Assembly: GCA_036941025.1 (NCBI GenBank)
Contig: JAYMNP010000001.1
Span: 1 to 64,000, forward strand
Length of the DNA stretch: 64,000 bases
From: Lachnospiraceae bacterium JLR.KK002
Lineage (GTDB): Bacteria; Bacillota; Clostridia; Lachnospirales; Lachnospiraceae
Reading direction: 5' to 3'
The translations under genes were made by a program, and so were the position numbers. This document shows positions 8,846 through 17,276 of the stretch, piece after piece. The notes under the pieces were generated by a model that worked only from the letters and a program-made list of their open reading frames with translations, was not told the DNA's origin and made no database searches. Position 1 is the stretch's first letter, and every line of letters starts with the position of its first letter.

Positions 8846-9331
8846 ATGCATGTAAAAACCATGGAAGGCCTGGCGGGAGCCAGCACAAACTATAATCTTT
8901 TGAAAGTGCCTGTGAGAGTATTCAAAGAAGCCAGAAGAAGAGGCGATATGGGTACCATGGAACGGGCTATGGAATATGCTTCAGATTTTGCCGGAAAAAC
9001 CAGAGCGTATCAGGAGAAAGCGGAAGAAGGCATGAAAGAGGAAGCCGTAGAAGCGGAAGAACGGAAAAAGCTGGAACTGGAAGAGACCATCGAGAGACGG
9101 AGAGAGGAACACCGGGAGCTGGAGGAACAGACAGAAAGCAGTAAAATTCCTCAGACAGACACGCTGGAAGTAAGCGAGGAGGGAAAGAAACTGTCAGAAA
9201 GCCTTAACTGTTCCCGTCCGGAAATTCCACAGGAGAAACCGGAGCCGCCGCAGAACCCCCTGCTGTATCATCAGACGGGAACCGCCAGTCCGGCAGAACC
9301 TGCGGAAGGATTCATCCATATTTCCATTTAA
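8846..9331 (+). CDS. Small coiled-coil protein of unknown function
   Basis: This 161-residue protein has an excellent AGGAGGAAGG ribosome-binding site. A predicted helical, strongly charged middle (residues 45-100, many E/K/R, e.g. EEAVEAEERKKLELEE) is followed by a proline-rich tail ending FIHISI. No signal peptide or membrane segment is present. Composition is similar to the coiled-coil protein at 6166-6900, whose C-terminus also ends in an isoleucine-rich IDIYL. The matching tails hint at a shared partner; this is inference from two examples only. Confidence 0.65.
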   Translation: MHVKTMEGLAGASTNYNLLKVPVRVFKEARRRGDMGTMERAMEYASDFAGKTRAYQEKAEEGMKEEAVEAEERKKLELEETIERRREEHRELEEQTESSKIPQTDTLEVSEEGKKLSESLNCSRPEIPQEKPEPPQNPLLYHQTGTASPAEPAEGFIHISI

Positions 9332-9371
9332 AAAATACGCTGCAGGCAAAATATCCGGATTTCATTCAGGA

Positions 9372-9470
9372 GGCTGCTGCAAAACAGGCGTTGTATACAG
9401 AATATGGCATTCAGACTCTTTGGTCTTATGCATATATTGTATACCGGCTGTGTTTTGCAGCAGCCCTTTT
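9372..9470 (+). terminator. Long hairpin followed by a T-run
   Basis: GGCTGCTGCAAAACA (9372-9386) pairs perfectly with TGTTTTGCAGCAGCC (9451-9465) and is followed by CTTTTTG. A second inner arm can form around TTGTATAC and GTATACC. It lies between the coiled-coil gene and the Hpt gene and probably ends transcription from the left. The 64-nt interior is unusually long for a simple terminator. Confidence 0.65.
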
Positions 9471-9620
9471 TGAAAGGTATGGAAATCAGTTGCGGGAAAA
9501 AAAGAACTGTGATATAATGTGGGCAGACATTGTGTTGCCTGAAATACAGGTCGATAAACTGTGAATTATAAGATATAATGAAGCTATTTGCGGAAGCATC
9601 GGGAAAAAGGAGTTGTTTTA

Positions 9621-9971
9621 ATGAATTTACTGGATGAATTGAGAGAACTGGGAGTAAGCGTGGATGAGGGCGTAAAACGTCTGGGAGGAAACGCCGCCAT
9701 TTATAAGAAAATGCTGGGTACATTTCTGAAAATGATGAAGACATATTCTTTTGAGCCTGATTATGATAATGAGGCTTATGATGATATTACGGAGAAGGCT
9801 CATGCCATTAAGGGAGCAGCCGGTAATCTTTCCGTTACCCCGTTATATGATGCATATACCGAAATTGTGAACCTGCTGCGGAGCGGCCAGCCGGAGGAAG
9901 CAAGAGAGGTTCTTGTGAATATACTGCCTGTTCAGGAAAAAATCTTAAATGTCATAGAAAGTTCTCTGTAA
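9621..9971 (+). CDS. Stand-alone Hpt (histidine phosphotransfer) protein
   Basis: The 116-residue helical protein contains AHAIKGAAGNL, the HPt signature, with phospho-acceptor His61. The start at 9621 has AAGGAG 8 nt upstream; the longer frame from 9588 has no such site. It is the first gene of a three-gene set with a response regulator and a hybrid kinase carrying two receiver domains. A His-Asp-His-Asp relay with this protein as shuttle is therefore the obvious reading. In the 47 bp after its stop a 23-bp stretch (AAGTAATARCGG..CTGGTAAAAT) is duplicated in tandem up to the next start codon. Confidence 0.88.
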   Translation: MNLLDELRELGVSVDEGVKRLGGNAAIYKKMLGTFLKMMKTYSFEPDYDNEAYDDITEKAHAIKGAAGNLSVTPLYDAYTEIVNLLRSGQPEEAREVLVNILPVQEKILNVIESSL

Positions 9972-10018
9972 AGTAAGTAATAGCGGACTGGTAAAATAAG
10001 TAATAACGGGCTGGTAAA

Positions 10019-11044
10019 ATGACAAAAGAGTATAAGAAAATATTAATCATTGATGATTCGGAAGTAGATCGCGAAGTGCTGAAGACGATTTTGAGTGAAG
10101 AATTTTCCACCCTGGAGGCTGAGAACGGTTCTGTGGGGGTTGAGAAGATTCTGAAAAACGGGAACAGCCTGGACGCGATTCTTTTGGATGTATCCATGCC
10201 GGTAATGGATGGATTTGGCGTATTGAAACGGCTGGAAGAAAACAGAGTGAACAATATTCCGGTTTTTCTCATTACTGCGGAAGCTACCAGAGAAAATGTA
10301 GCCAACGCCGCCCGGTACCATATTTCCGGTTTTATCCGAAAGCCCTATGACCGGGAAGAAGTGCTCTGGCGGCTGGAAACCAGACTGGGAATGCTGGGCA
10401 GAAACAGCCTTTCGGAAGAAGATATTCAGGAGACAGAGAAGTACATTGCAGATCTGGAAAGTATATACCGGAGATTTCTGAAAAATTTCGGACAGGACTG
10501 CGGCCATTATGAGCGCATGGCAGATTTGCTGGAAATCCTGCTGAACGGGTATTATAACGATTTGGACGAAACAGATCAGGTCTATGTAAAACTGGTAAGC
10601 AAAGCAGCATTTTTCTGCGATATCGGCAATATGCTGCTTCCTAATAATTTTAAATTCAAATCATCAAAACAGGATGAAATGAGTAACGATATATACGGCC
10701 ATACAGGAGCCGGTTCCAGTATTATCCACCTGAATTATTCCAGACATTGTGAATATTTTGTACATATATGCGGAGACATGTGCGCTCATCATCATGAGCG
10801 GTATGACGGAAACGGATTTCCCCATAGAATTATGGGAAATCATAATACGGTTTTTACCCAGCTATGCAGGCTGGCCGATGAGTTTGACAGTATGTTCTAC
10901 CGCTATCGCGAGCACAACAATATGCAGTTTGAATTTGTACGGGGAGCACTGGTACGTGATACGGGCGCGGTCAGACCGGAACTTCCGGGACTGCTGGTAA
11001 AGTGTAAGAGAGAGATTGACAGATACTATAACGCAGTGAATTAG
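10019..11044 (+). CDS. Response regulator with degenerate HD-GYP-like output domain
   Basis: Residues 1-120 form a canonical receiver: IIDDSEVDR acidic pocket, LLDVSMPVMDGFG with Asp57, and KP at the end. Residues 150-341 follow the HD-GYP pattern but with changes. The HD pair in the usual HDIGK motif reads FCDIGN, so the metal-binding histidine is a cysteine, while HHERYDGNGFP (the HHE..GxGYP block) is kept. HD-GYP enzymes hydrolyse cyclic di-GMP. With the first histidine lost this domain may be a sensor or binding scaffold rather than an enzyme. It sits between the Hpt and hybrid kinase genes and is likely co-transcribed. Confidence 0.85.
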   Translation: MTKEYKKILIIDDSEVDREVLKTILSEEFSTLEAENGSVGVEKILKNGNSLDAILLDVSMPVMDGFGVLKRLEENRVNNIPVFLITAEATRENVANAARYHISGFIRKPYDREEVLWRLETRLGMLGRNSLSEEDIQETEKYIADLESIYRRFLKNFGQDCGHYERMADLLEILLNGYYNDLDETDQVYVKLVSKAAFFCDIGNMLLPNNFKFKSSKQDEMSNDIYGHTGAGSSIIHLNYSRHCEYFVHICGDMCAHHHERYDGNGFPHRIMGNHNTVFTQLCRLADEFDSMFYRYREHNNMQFEFVRGALVRDTGAVRPELPGLLVKCKREIDRYYNAVN

Positions 11045-11068
11045 AATGTGTGTGGTGTGGAGGAATAT

Positions 11069-13618
11069 ATGGAAACAAATATTAAGAGATTTTTGAGAAA
11101 CAGCTTTATCAGCGTAATTAGTATATGTGTCATTGTATTTATCGGGCTGGTGCTGATTATGGGGAAGCGGACAGAGAGTACCATTGATGAAATCAGTGAG
11201 ATTTATATGTCCGAAATGAATACACAGATTCAGCAGAAATTCAGCACGGTAATCGGTTTGCGGCTGGAACAGATTGAAGGCATTGTAAAGCGTACGCCGC
11301 CGGAATCGGCTGTTTACGGAGAAGAACTGCTGGAAGAACTTGCCCTGGGCGGAGAAGTAAGGAATTTTGATTTTCTGGCTCTGTATGGGGAAGACGGTAC
11401 CATAGAAAATATTTACGGAGATGAGCTGGACGTCTTTCAGGATGAAGGGCTTCTGGAGTCTCTGAAAAATGACGGCAGTATTGTGGCAATGGGAATTAAC
11501 CACAGGGGGGAGCGGATGCTGATTCTGGAAAAACAGGCGGAATATCCCATGGAAGACGGCGGCAGAAGCGTTGCCCTTCTGGCGGGCGCTCCCATGGATT
11601 ATCTGAAAGAAGCGCTGTTTCTGGATTCAGACGAAACGCTGATTTACTCTCACATTATTGATTCTAAAGGAAACTTTGTAATCCGGAGCGGAAATGCATA
11701 CCGGGAAAGTTATTTTGACCGTATCATATCGGAAGTGCGGGATAATCATAAAGGAGGAGCGGAGGAATATATAAAGGAACTTCAGGAGGCCATTGAAAAC
11801 GGAGAGGCCTATTCCAGGCTGGTTTCCATCAATGGAGAAAAGCGATATACATACTGTACGCCCCTTGCGGAAAATCTGGACTGGTATCTGGTTACGGTTA
11901 TGAACAGTGAAGCCATGGATACGCCTATCAGCAGTCTGGATGTACAGCGTCTGATTATTATGATTGCTTCTTCCGTGATGATTCTGGTTGCCATGTCCGT
12001 GATGTTTATCAAATATTTCCGGTTTTCCATCCGGCAGATGGAAGATTTGAATGAGGCCAGAAAGAAAGCAGTTCAGTCAGATAAGGCAAAAAGCGAGTTC
12101 CTTTCCAGCATGAGCCATGATATAAGAACGCCCATGAACGCCATTATCGGAATGACGGAAATCGCATTGAAAAATATTAAAGACCCGGAGCGTGTGGTAG
12201 ACTGTCTGGGCAAAGTGAAGCTGTCAAGCAAGCATTTGCTGGGACTGATTAACGATGTTCTGGATATGTCCAAAATCGAGAGCGGCAAGATGACGCTGAA
12301 TATGAATCAGATGTCTCTGCGGGAGGCGATGGATGATATTGTGAATATCATGCAGCCTCAGGTGAAAGCCAGAAATCAGTATTTTGATATCTTTATCCAG
12401 TCCATACAGACAGAAAATGTATTCTGTGATTCGGTGCGTTTAAACCAGGTGCTTCTGAACCTGCTATCCAACGCTACCAAATTTACACCGGAAGAAGGAC
12501 GGATTGACGTACATCTCTACCAGGAGGATTCTCCCCAGGGAGAAGAGTATGTGCGCACCCATTTTATTGTGGAAGATACGGGAATCGGAATGTCAGAAGA
12601 ATTCCAGAAGAAGATTTTTGACAGCTTTGAGCGGGAAAATTCTGACCAGGTGGCAAAGATTATGGGAACCGGTCTTGGAATGTCCATTACAAAGGCCATT
12701 GTGGATCTTATGGACGGTACCATTGAACTGAAGAGTGAACAGGACAAAGGAAGCAGATTCCATATTGCACTGGATTTGAAGAAATCTGATATAGATGAGA
12801 AGGATATGATGCTTCCCCACTGGGATGTGCTGGTGGTGGATGACAACGAGCAGTTATGTACCAGCGCCGTGGCAAATCTGCAGGAACTGGGGGTACATAC
12901 GGAGTGGTCGCTGGATGGCCGGCAGGCAATCCGCATGATTGAAGACCGGCATCTTCAGAACAATGACTACGATTTTGTTCTGGTAGACTGGAAAATGCCC
13001 CATATGAACGGAATTGAGGTAATCCGCGAAATGCGGAATGTGACTCAGGGCAAGAAAGTGCCTGCATTCCTGATTTCCGCCTATGACTGGAACGAACTGG
13101 AAGAAGTGGAAGAATCTGAAATTGAAGGATTTATTTCCAAACCTCTGTTTAAGTCCACCTTGTACCTGTATCTGCGGAAATATATGGAGGGCATTACCTG
13201 CGAGGAAGATGAGGAAGAAGAAATCGACTTTGAAGGAAAGCATATTCTTCTGGCGGAAGACATTGATGTAAACTGGGAGTTTATCAGTGAGATTCTCGGT
13301 TCCGTGGGCCTGATTCTGGAGCGGGCAATCAACGGCAGAGAATGCCTTGAGAAATTTGAAGCGTCAGAAATCGGCTTTTATGATGCAATCCTCATGGATA
13401 TCCGTATGCCGGTGATGAACGGTTATGATGCGACGGTGGCAATCCGTAAGCTGGAACGGTCTGACAACGGTTTGCCCATTATCGCCATGACGGCAGATGC
13501 ATTTTCCGATGACGCCCAGCACTGTCTGGAGGTGGGGATGGATGCTCATATTGCCAAACCCATTGATTTGAAAGAATGTATGCGTACCTTACAGAAATAC
13601 CTGGAACAGGATGAATAA
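11069..13618 (+). CDS. Hybrid sensor histidine kinase with two receiver domains
   Basis: The 849-residue protein has a transmembrane helix at residues 10-32, an extracytoplasmic Cache-like sensor and a second helix near residue 300. A HisKA domain carries MSHDIRTPMNAIIG with His350. The HATPase motifs are NLLSNATKFTPEEG, DTGIGMS and GTGLGMSITKAIV. Two receivers follow, with phospho-acceptors Asp640 (LVDWKMP) and Asp777 (LMDIRMP). The first receiver has VVDDNEQ in place of a longer acidic start; the second has AEDIDVN. The start at 11069 follows GGAGG. It closes the Hpt-regulator-kinase set; the signal sensed is unknown. Confidence 0.92.
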   Translation: METNIKRFLRNSFISVISICVIVFIGLVLIMGKRTESTIDEISEIYMSEMNTQIQQKFSTVIGLRLEQIEGIVKRTPPESAVYGEELLEELALGGEVRNFDFLALYGEDGTIENIYGDELDVFQDEGLLESLKNDGSIVAMGINHRGERMLILEKQAEYPMEDGGRSVALLAGAPMDYLKEALFLDSDETLIYSHIIDSKGNFVIRSGNAYRESYFDRIISEVRDNHKGGAEEYIKELQEAIENGEAYSRLVSINGEKRYTYCTPLAENLDWYLVTVMNSEAMDTPISSLDVQRLIIMIASSVMILVAMSVMFIKYFRFSIRQMEDLNEARKKAVQSDKAKSEFLSSMSHDIRTPMNAIIGMTEIALKNIKDPERVVDCLGKVKLSSKHLLGLINDVLDMSKIESGKMTLNMNQMSLREAMDDIVNIMQPQVKARNQYFDIFIQSIQTENVFCDSVRLNQVLLNLLSNATKFTPEEGRIDVHLYQEDSPQGEEYVRTHFIVEDTGIGMSEEFQKKIFDSFERENSDQVAKIMGTGLGMSITKAIVDLMDGTIELKSEQDKGSRFHIALDLKKSDIDEKDMMLPHWDVLVVDDNEQLCTSAVANLQELGVHTEWSLDGRQAIRMIEDRHLQNNDYDFVLVDWKMPHMNGIEVIREMRNVTQGKKVPAFLISAYDWNELEEVEESEIEGFISKPLFKSTLYLYLRKYMEGITCEEDEEEEIDFEGKHILLAEDIDVNWEFISEILGSVGLILERAINGRECLEKFEASEIGFYDAILMDIRMPVMNGYDATVAIRKLERSDNGLPIIAMTADAFSDDAQHCLEVGMDAHIAKPIDLKECMRTLQKYLEQDE

Positions 13619-13634
13619 AACAGGAAGAAAGACG

Positions 13635-13662
13635 GGGCTGCCGTATCGGGCAGCCCTGTTTT
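13635..13662 (+). terminator. Rho-independent terminator after the hybrid kinase
   Basis: GGGCTGCC (13635-13642) pairs with GGCAGCCC (13649-13656) and is followed by TGTTTTG. It lies 17 bp after the kinase stop codon and ends the phosphorelay operon. Confidence 0.85.
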
Positions 13663-13711
13663 GAAGTCCGGAATCAAATATGCCGGACAGCGTGCAGACG
13701 GGAGGAAACAG

Positions 13712-15025
13712 ATGGAAGATCTGACCACAAAGCATTATAAATACATGGATTTGGAAAAACGGTACCACATGATTTACCCGGAAAGCTCCAATGCCACTTA
13801 TACAAGTCTGCTGAATTATTCCGATGATCTGGATAAACCCTTTCAGCGGTGGTACCGCTATAAAGAAGGATTTTCCACAGAAATGGTGGAACAGCTGATT
13901 CAGGAATATTCCGTACATAAGAAGGGTGTAATCCTGGACCCTTTTTCCGGAAGCGGAAGTACGCTGCTGGCGGCAGAGCACATGGGATATGAGGGAGTCG
14001 GATTTGAAGTGAATCCCTTTTCCTGTTTTCTGTCCCGATGTAAGCTGGAACCCTGTTCCGGGGAAGAACAGGAACAGTTTCGGGAAGCGTCTGAGGAGAT
14101 TCTGGAGCAGGCGGCGGAGCCGGGAACGGACTATGTGCTGCCCGGACTTTCCATCAGCCATAAAGTGTTTGATAAGCAGGTGGAAGCATATTTTATGAGG
14201 GCCGGAGTATTAATAGAATCTGCCCCCCATCTGACAGAAAAAGTGCGGAATCTGCTGAAGCTGGGCTGGCTGTCCTGTCTGGAGCCCCTGTCCAATTACA
14301 GAAAGGCCGGGAACGGACTGAAAATAAAGAAATATGTGAAACCCAGAGTGGTGACGCCGGAGGACGCCCATAACATGCTGCTGGAAGAATATCGGAAGAT
14401 ATACACGGATTTGCAGGAATACCGTCAGCCGGGAAATATCCGGCTGTATCAGGATTCCTGTCTGAATATGAACCGCTATCTGGAGGAAGACAGCGTGGAG
14501 GGAATCATATTTTCCCCGCCCTACGCCAACTGTTTTGATTACACGGAAATCTATAAGCTGGAATTGTGGTTTGGAAAGTTTGTGTCGGACTACGGAGATC
14601 TGAAACAGCTTAGAAATCAGTCCCTCCATTCTCATCTGAATGGAGATCTGAGTTCCGAACCGGAGCCGGAAAGCCAGATTCTGGAAGAACTGCTGAAAGA
14701 ATTAGAGGACCGGAAGCTGTGGGACAAAAAAATTCCCAGAATGCTGGGCCTGTATTACCGGGATATGTTTCAGGTTTTAAGAGAGAGCTACCGTGTTCTG
14801 GAAAAAGAGGGGTTCTGCTGTATTGTGGTGGGAAATTCCGCCTATGGCGGCGTGGTATTTCCGGCAGACCTGATACTGGCGGAGTACGGAGAAAGGATTG
14901 GATTTGATGTGGATAAAATAGAGGTGGACCGCTATATTATCACCAGTTCCCAGCAGTATGAAAAGACGAAAGAAACGGGAAAATATTTAAGGGAGAGTGT
15001 GGTATGTCTGAGAAAGAACAAATAG
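13712..15025 (+). CDS. SPPY-motif DNA methyltransferase (first of an overlapping pair)
   Basis: The 437-residue protein carries the S-adenosylmethionine motif DPFSGSGSTLLAAEHMG at about residues 75-91, and the catalytic motif IIFSPPYANCFDY at about 265-277. SPPY is typical of N4-cytosine (and some N6-adenine) DNA methyltransferases. The order, SAM motif before catalytic motif, is the gamma-like arrangement. I chose the start at 13712 because GGGAGG is 8 nt upstream. Its end overlaps the start of a second methyltransferase by 22 bp, so the two are translationally coupled. No restriction endonuclease is adjacent, so the pair could be solitary epigenetic enzymes or a non-canonical defence module. 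Confidence 0.85.
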   Translation: MEDLTTKHYKYMDLEKRYHMIYPESSNATYTSLLNYSDDLDKPFQRWYRYKEGFSTEMVEQLIQEYSVHKKGVILDPFSGSGSTLLAAEHMGYEGVGFEVNPFSCFLSRCKLEPCSGEEQEQFREASEEILEQAAEPGTDYVLPGLSISHKVFDKQVEAYFMRAGVLIESAPHLTEKVRNLLKLGWLSCLEPLSNYRKAGNGLKIKKYVKPRVVTPEDAHNMLLEEYRKIYTDLQEYRQPGNIRLYQDSCLNMNRYLEEDSVEGIIFSPPYANCFDYTEIYKLELWFGKFVSDYGDLKQLRNQSLHSHLNGDLSSEPEPESQILEELLKELEDRKLWDKKIPRMLGLYYRDMFQVLRESYRVLEKEGFCCIVVGNSAYGGVVFPADLILAEYGERIGFDVDKIEVDRYIITSSQQYEKTKETGKYLRESVVCLRKNK

Positions 15026-16266
15026 TGGAAGTGGAGACGCTGCCTGATGAAATCCTGCAGGGGGCCACATATGTGATTCAGCAGCCCAATCCCAACTCAT
15101 ACACCCATGGCATGTTTAAGTATCCCTGTAAATTCATACCGGAACTTCCGGGATGGGGAATCCGCACCTGCGCCCGGAGGGAGGAAGACATTGTGTTTGA
15201 CCCTTTTTCCGGAAGCGGGACAACGCTGCTGGAGGCAAATCTCCGGGGTTTCCATGCCTGCGGCACAGAGATAGACGACATTGCGAAACTGATTATCAAA
15301 GTTAAGACCACTCCGCTGAACAAAGAACAGATGAAGCTGCTGGATGAAGAATTTCAGCGGATTCTGGACAGAACTTTCAGGGGGAACGGAATGTGTTACC
15401 GGCCGGAAATTGATAATCTGGAACACTGGTTTTCTCCGGAGGTAATTGCGGAACTTGGCCGGATGCGCATCTGTACGGAAACAATTACCGAACAGGCGGT
15501 GAGAGACTTTTTCCATCTGTGCATGGTCTCCATTATAAAAAAAGTTTCCAATGCGGATGATACATCTCCCAAACCCTATGTCTCCAATAAGGTAAAAAAA
15601 ATACCGCCGCCGGTGGAACGGGAATTTACCTCCGTATTCCGCAGGTATCGGCAGATGGTTGCGGAACTGTCAGCAGTGGAACATCTGGGGACTACCAGGA
15701 TTCTTGCGGGGGACGCTCTGGATTTTTCCGTTCCGGGGGGGATTGGTCTGGCTGTCACATCTCCCCCCTATATCAATGCCTTCGATTACGGAAGAACCAT
15801 GCGTCTGGAAAATCTGTGGCTGGGTACACTGACGGAAGATTCTCTCCGGGAAAAGAAAAAGCAGTATGTGGGAACGGAAAAAATTAACGCGAAAGAGGAA
15901 GACCAAAGACTGGATATACTTGAAAAAAGCAGTCTTTTAAAAGAATATTACGGTAAAATCGCGGTGCAGGACCGGAAACGTGCTTTAATTGTAAAAAAAT
16001 TTTTTGAGGATATGGAAACAAACCTGAAAGCAGTCCGCAGCCAGATGGAGCCGGGAGGCCGTTATATGATTGTGATTGGCAACAGTACCATCCGGAAAGT
16101 TACGGTGGAAAGCTGGCGGGTACTGGAGGAAATTGCCTGTACAGCAGGTTACCGTACCTGGAGCCGGTTCAGCTATGTCATACAGAATCCCTATATCAGA
16201 ATTCCAAGAAAAGGGATGGGCGGAAAGATTGGCAGGGATTATGTTCTGGTGCTGGAGCGTGTATAA
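15004..16266 (+). CDS. SPPY-motif DNA methyltransferase (second of the pair)
   Basis: This 420-residue protein again shows DPFSGSGTTLLEANLRG near residue 62 and LAVTSPPYINAFDYGRTMR near residue 250. It is related to, but clearly distinct from, the preceding enzyme, so the pair may recognise different strands of one asymmetric site. It begins inside the preceding gene. Its stop is followed by a short AT-rich stretch (16267-16325) and a PP-loop gene. The absence of a nuclease gene on either side is notable. Confidence 0.85.
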   Translation: MSEKEQIVEVETLPDEILQGATYVIQQPNPNSYTHGMFKYPCKFIPELPGWGIRTCARREEDIVFDPFSGSGTTLLEANLRGFHACGTEIDDIAKLIIKVKTTPLNKEQMKLLDEEFQRILDRTFRGNGMCYRPEIDNLEHWFSPEVIAELGRMRICTETITEQAVRDFFHLCMVSIIKKVSNADDTSPKPYVSNKVKKIPPPVEREFTSVFRRYRQMVAELSAVEHLGTTRILAGDALDFSVPGGIGLAVTSPPYINAFDYGRTMRLENLWLGTLTEDSLREKKKQYVGTEKINAKEEDQRLDILEKSSLLKEYYGKIAVQDRKRALIVKKFFEDMETNLKAVRSQMEPGGRYMIVIGNSTIRKVTVESWRVLEEIACTAGYRTWSRFSYVIQNPYIRIPRKGMGGKIGRDYVLVLERV

Positions 16267-16325
16267 AAATGTGTATAAAAATATATATAAGAATAAAATA
16301 TGTCTGAGGATGGAGCGTGTGAAGG

Positions 16326-17168
16326 ATGGAGCGGAATACGGAAGCAGAACATATGGAAAAGAGTATTCGGAAAAAATTTCACAAAGAGCTGTTTTCTCCT
16401 TTTGCGAGAGCAGTCAGGGATTATAAGCTGATACAGGAAGGAGATAACATCGCAGTCTGTATTTCCGGCGGAAAGGATTCCATGCTGATGGCCAAATTGT
16501 TTCAGGAACTGCAGAAACACCGGAAAGTGTCATTTGATTTGAAATTTCTCGTGATGGACCCAGGGTATCTGGAGGCGAACCGGAACATGATTGAGGCGAA
16601 CGGGGCGCGGATGGGGGTGCCCCTTACGGTGTTTGAATCAGATATCTTTGAAGCTGTGTATGGAATTGAGAAATCTCCCTGTTATCTCTGTGCAAGAATG
16701 CGCAGAGGACACCTCTATCATCAGGCCAGGGAGCTGGGCTGCAATAAAATTGCACTGGGCCATCATTACGATGATGTCATCGAGACAATTCTGATGGGAA
16801 TGCTCTACGGCGGACAGATACAGACCATGATGCCCAAGCTGCACAGTACGAATTTTCCGGGAATGGAGTTAATCCGCCCCATGTATTATATCCGGGAAGA
16901 CGCCATCCGGCGCTGGCGGGATTATAACGGTCTGAAATTTCTTCAGTGCGCCTGCCGGTTTACGGAGAACTGTGCTTTTGAGGGGCCGGACCGGGAATCT
17001 GTTTCCAAACGGAAAGAAGTCAAGAGGCTGATACAGGAATTAAAACAGACAAATCCTTTTGTGGAAGCCAATATTTTCCGGAGTGTGGAAAATGTGAATC
17101 TGAGCACTGTGATTGCTTACAAGGAACAGGGCGTAAAACATCATTTTCTGGAAAGCTATGACAGATAA
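16326..17168 (+). CDS. TtcA-like PP-loop ATPase (tRNA-thiolation family)
   Basis: The 280-residue protein has the PP-loop SGGKDSMLMAKLF near residue 46, a CYLCARMRRG cysteine pair near residue 119, LGHHYDDVIET, and a third cysteine cluster (FLQCACRFTENC) near residue 205. TtcA-family enzymes adenylate and thiolate tRNA cytidine 32. The cysteine layout agrees with an iron-sulfur version. The start at 16326 lies in a run of GGATGGAGCG repeats, so an alternative initiation at 16356 (MEKSIRKKF) is possible. The neighbouring methyltransferases are not known partners of this family. Confidence 0.75.
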   Translation: MERNTEAEHMEKSIRKKFHKELFSPFARAVRDYKLIQEGDNIAVCISGGKDSMLMAKLFQELQKHRKVSFDLKFLVMDPGYLEANRNMIEANGARMGVPLTVFESDIFEAVYGIEKSPCYLCARMRRGHLYHQARELGCNKIALGHHYDDVIETILMGMLYGGQIQTMMPKLHSTNFPGMELIRPMYYIREDAIRRWRDYNGLKFLQCACRFTENCAFEGPDRESVSKRKEVKRLIQELKQTNPFVEANIFRSVENVNLSTVIAYKEQGVKHHFLESYDR

Positions 17169-17191
17169 GAAGGGATTTGGAAAATTTCCGG

Positions 17192-17253
17192 TTGACTTAT
17201 CGGAAAAAAGAGTGTATAGTATCTGTAAACCAATAACCTACTAAACACATAGG
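17192..17253 (+). promoter_or_regulatory. Promoter and Rrf2/CymR-like dyad upstream of the sulfur genes
   Basis: TTGACT (17192-17197) and TATAGT (17215-17220) are 17 bp apart, a good sigma-A promoter. Just downstream, CCTA-N9-TAGG (17237-17253) forms a dyad over the early transcribed region. Rrf2-type cysteine regulators such as CymR bind sites of this general shape near cysteine genes. The match is suggestive only, but the metY-cysK context fits. Confidence 0.6.
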
Positions 17254-17276
17254 AAATAGAGGAAAAGGAGAAAGAT

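Noticed and set aside
9372..9470. Considered the long hairpin as a riboswitch or T-box leader for the Hpt gene
   Set aside because: No T-box or riboswitch core motif is visible, and a simple hairpin followed by a T-run explains it better.
13712..17168. Considered the methyltransferase pair plus PP-loop gene as a Dnd phosphorothioation or BREX system
   Set aside because: No DndA/B/D/E or BREX PglZ/BrxC-type genes are present, and the PP-loop protein fits the tRNA-thiolation TtcA family better than DndC.
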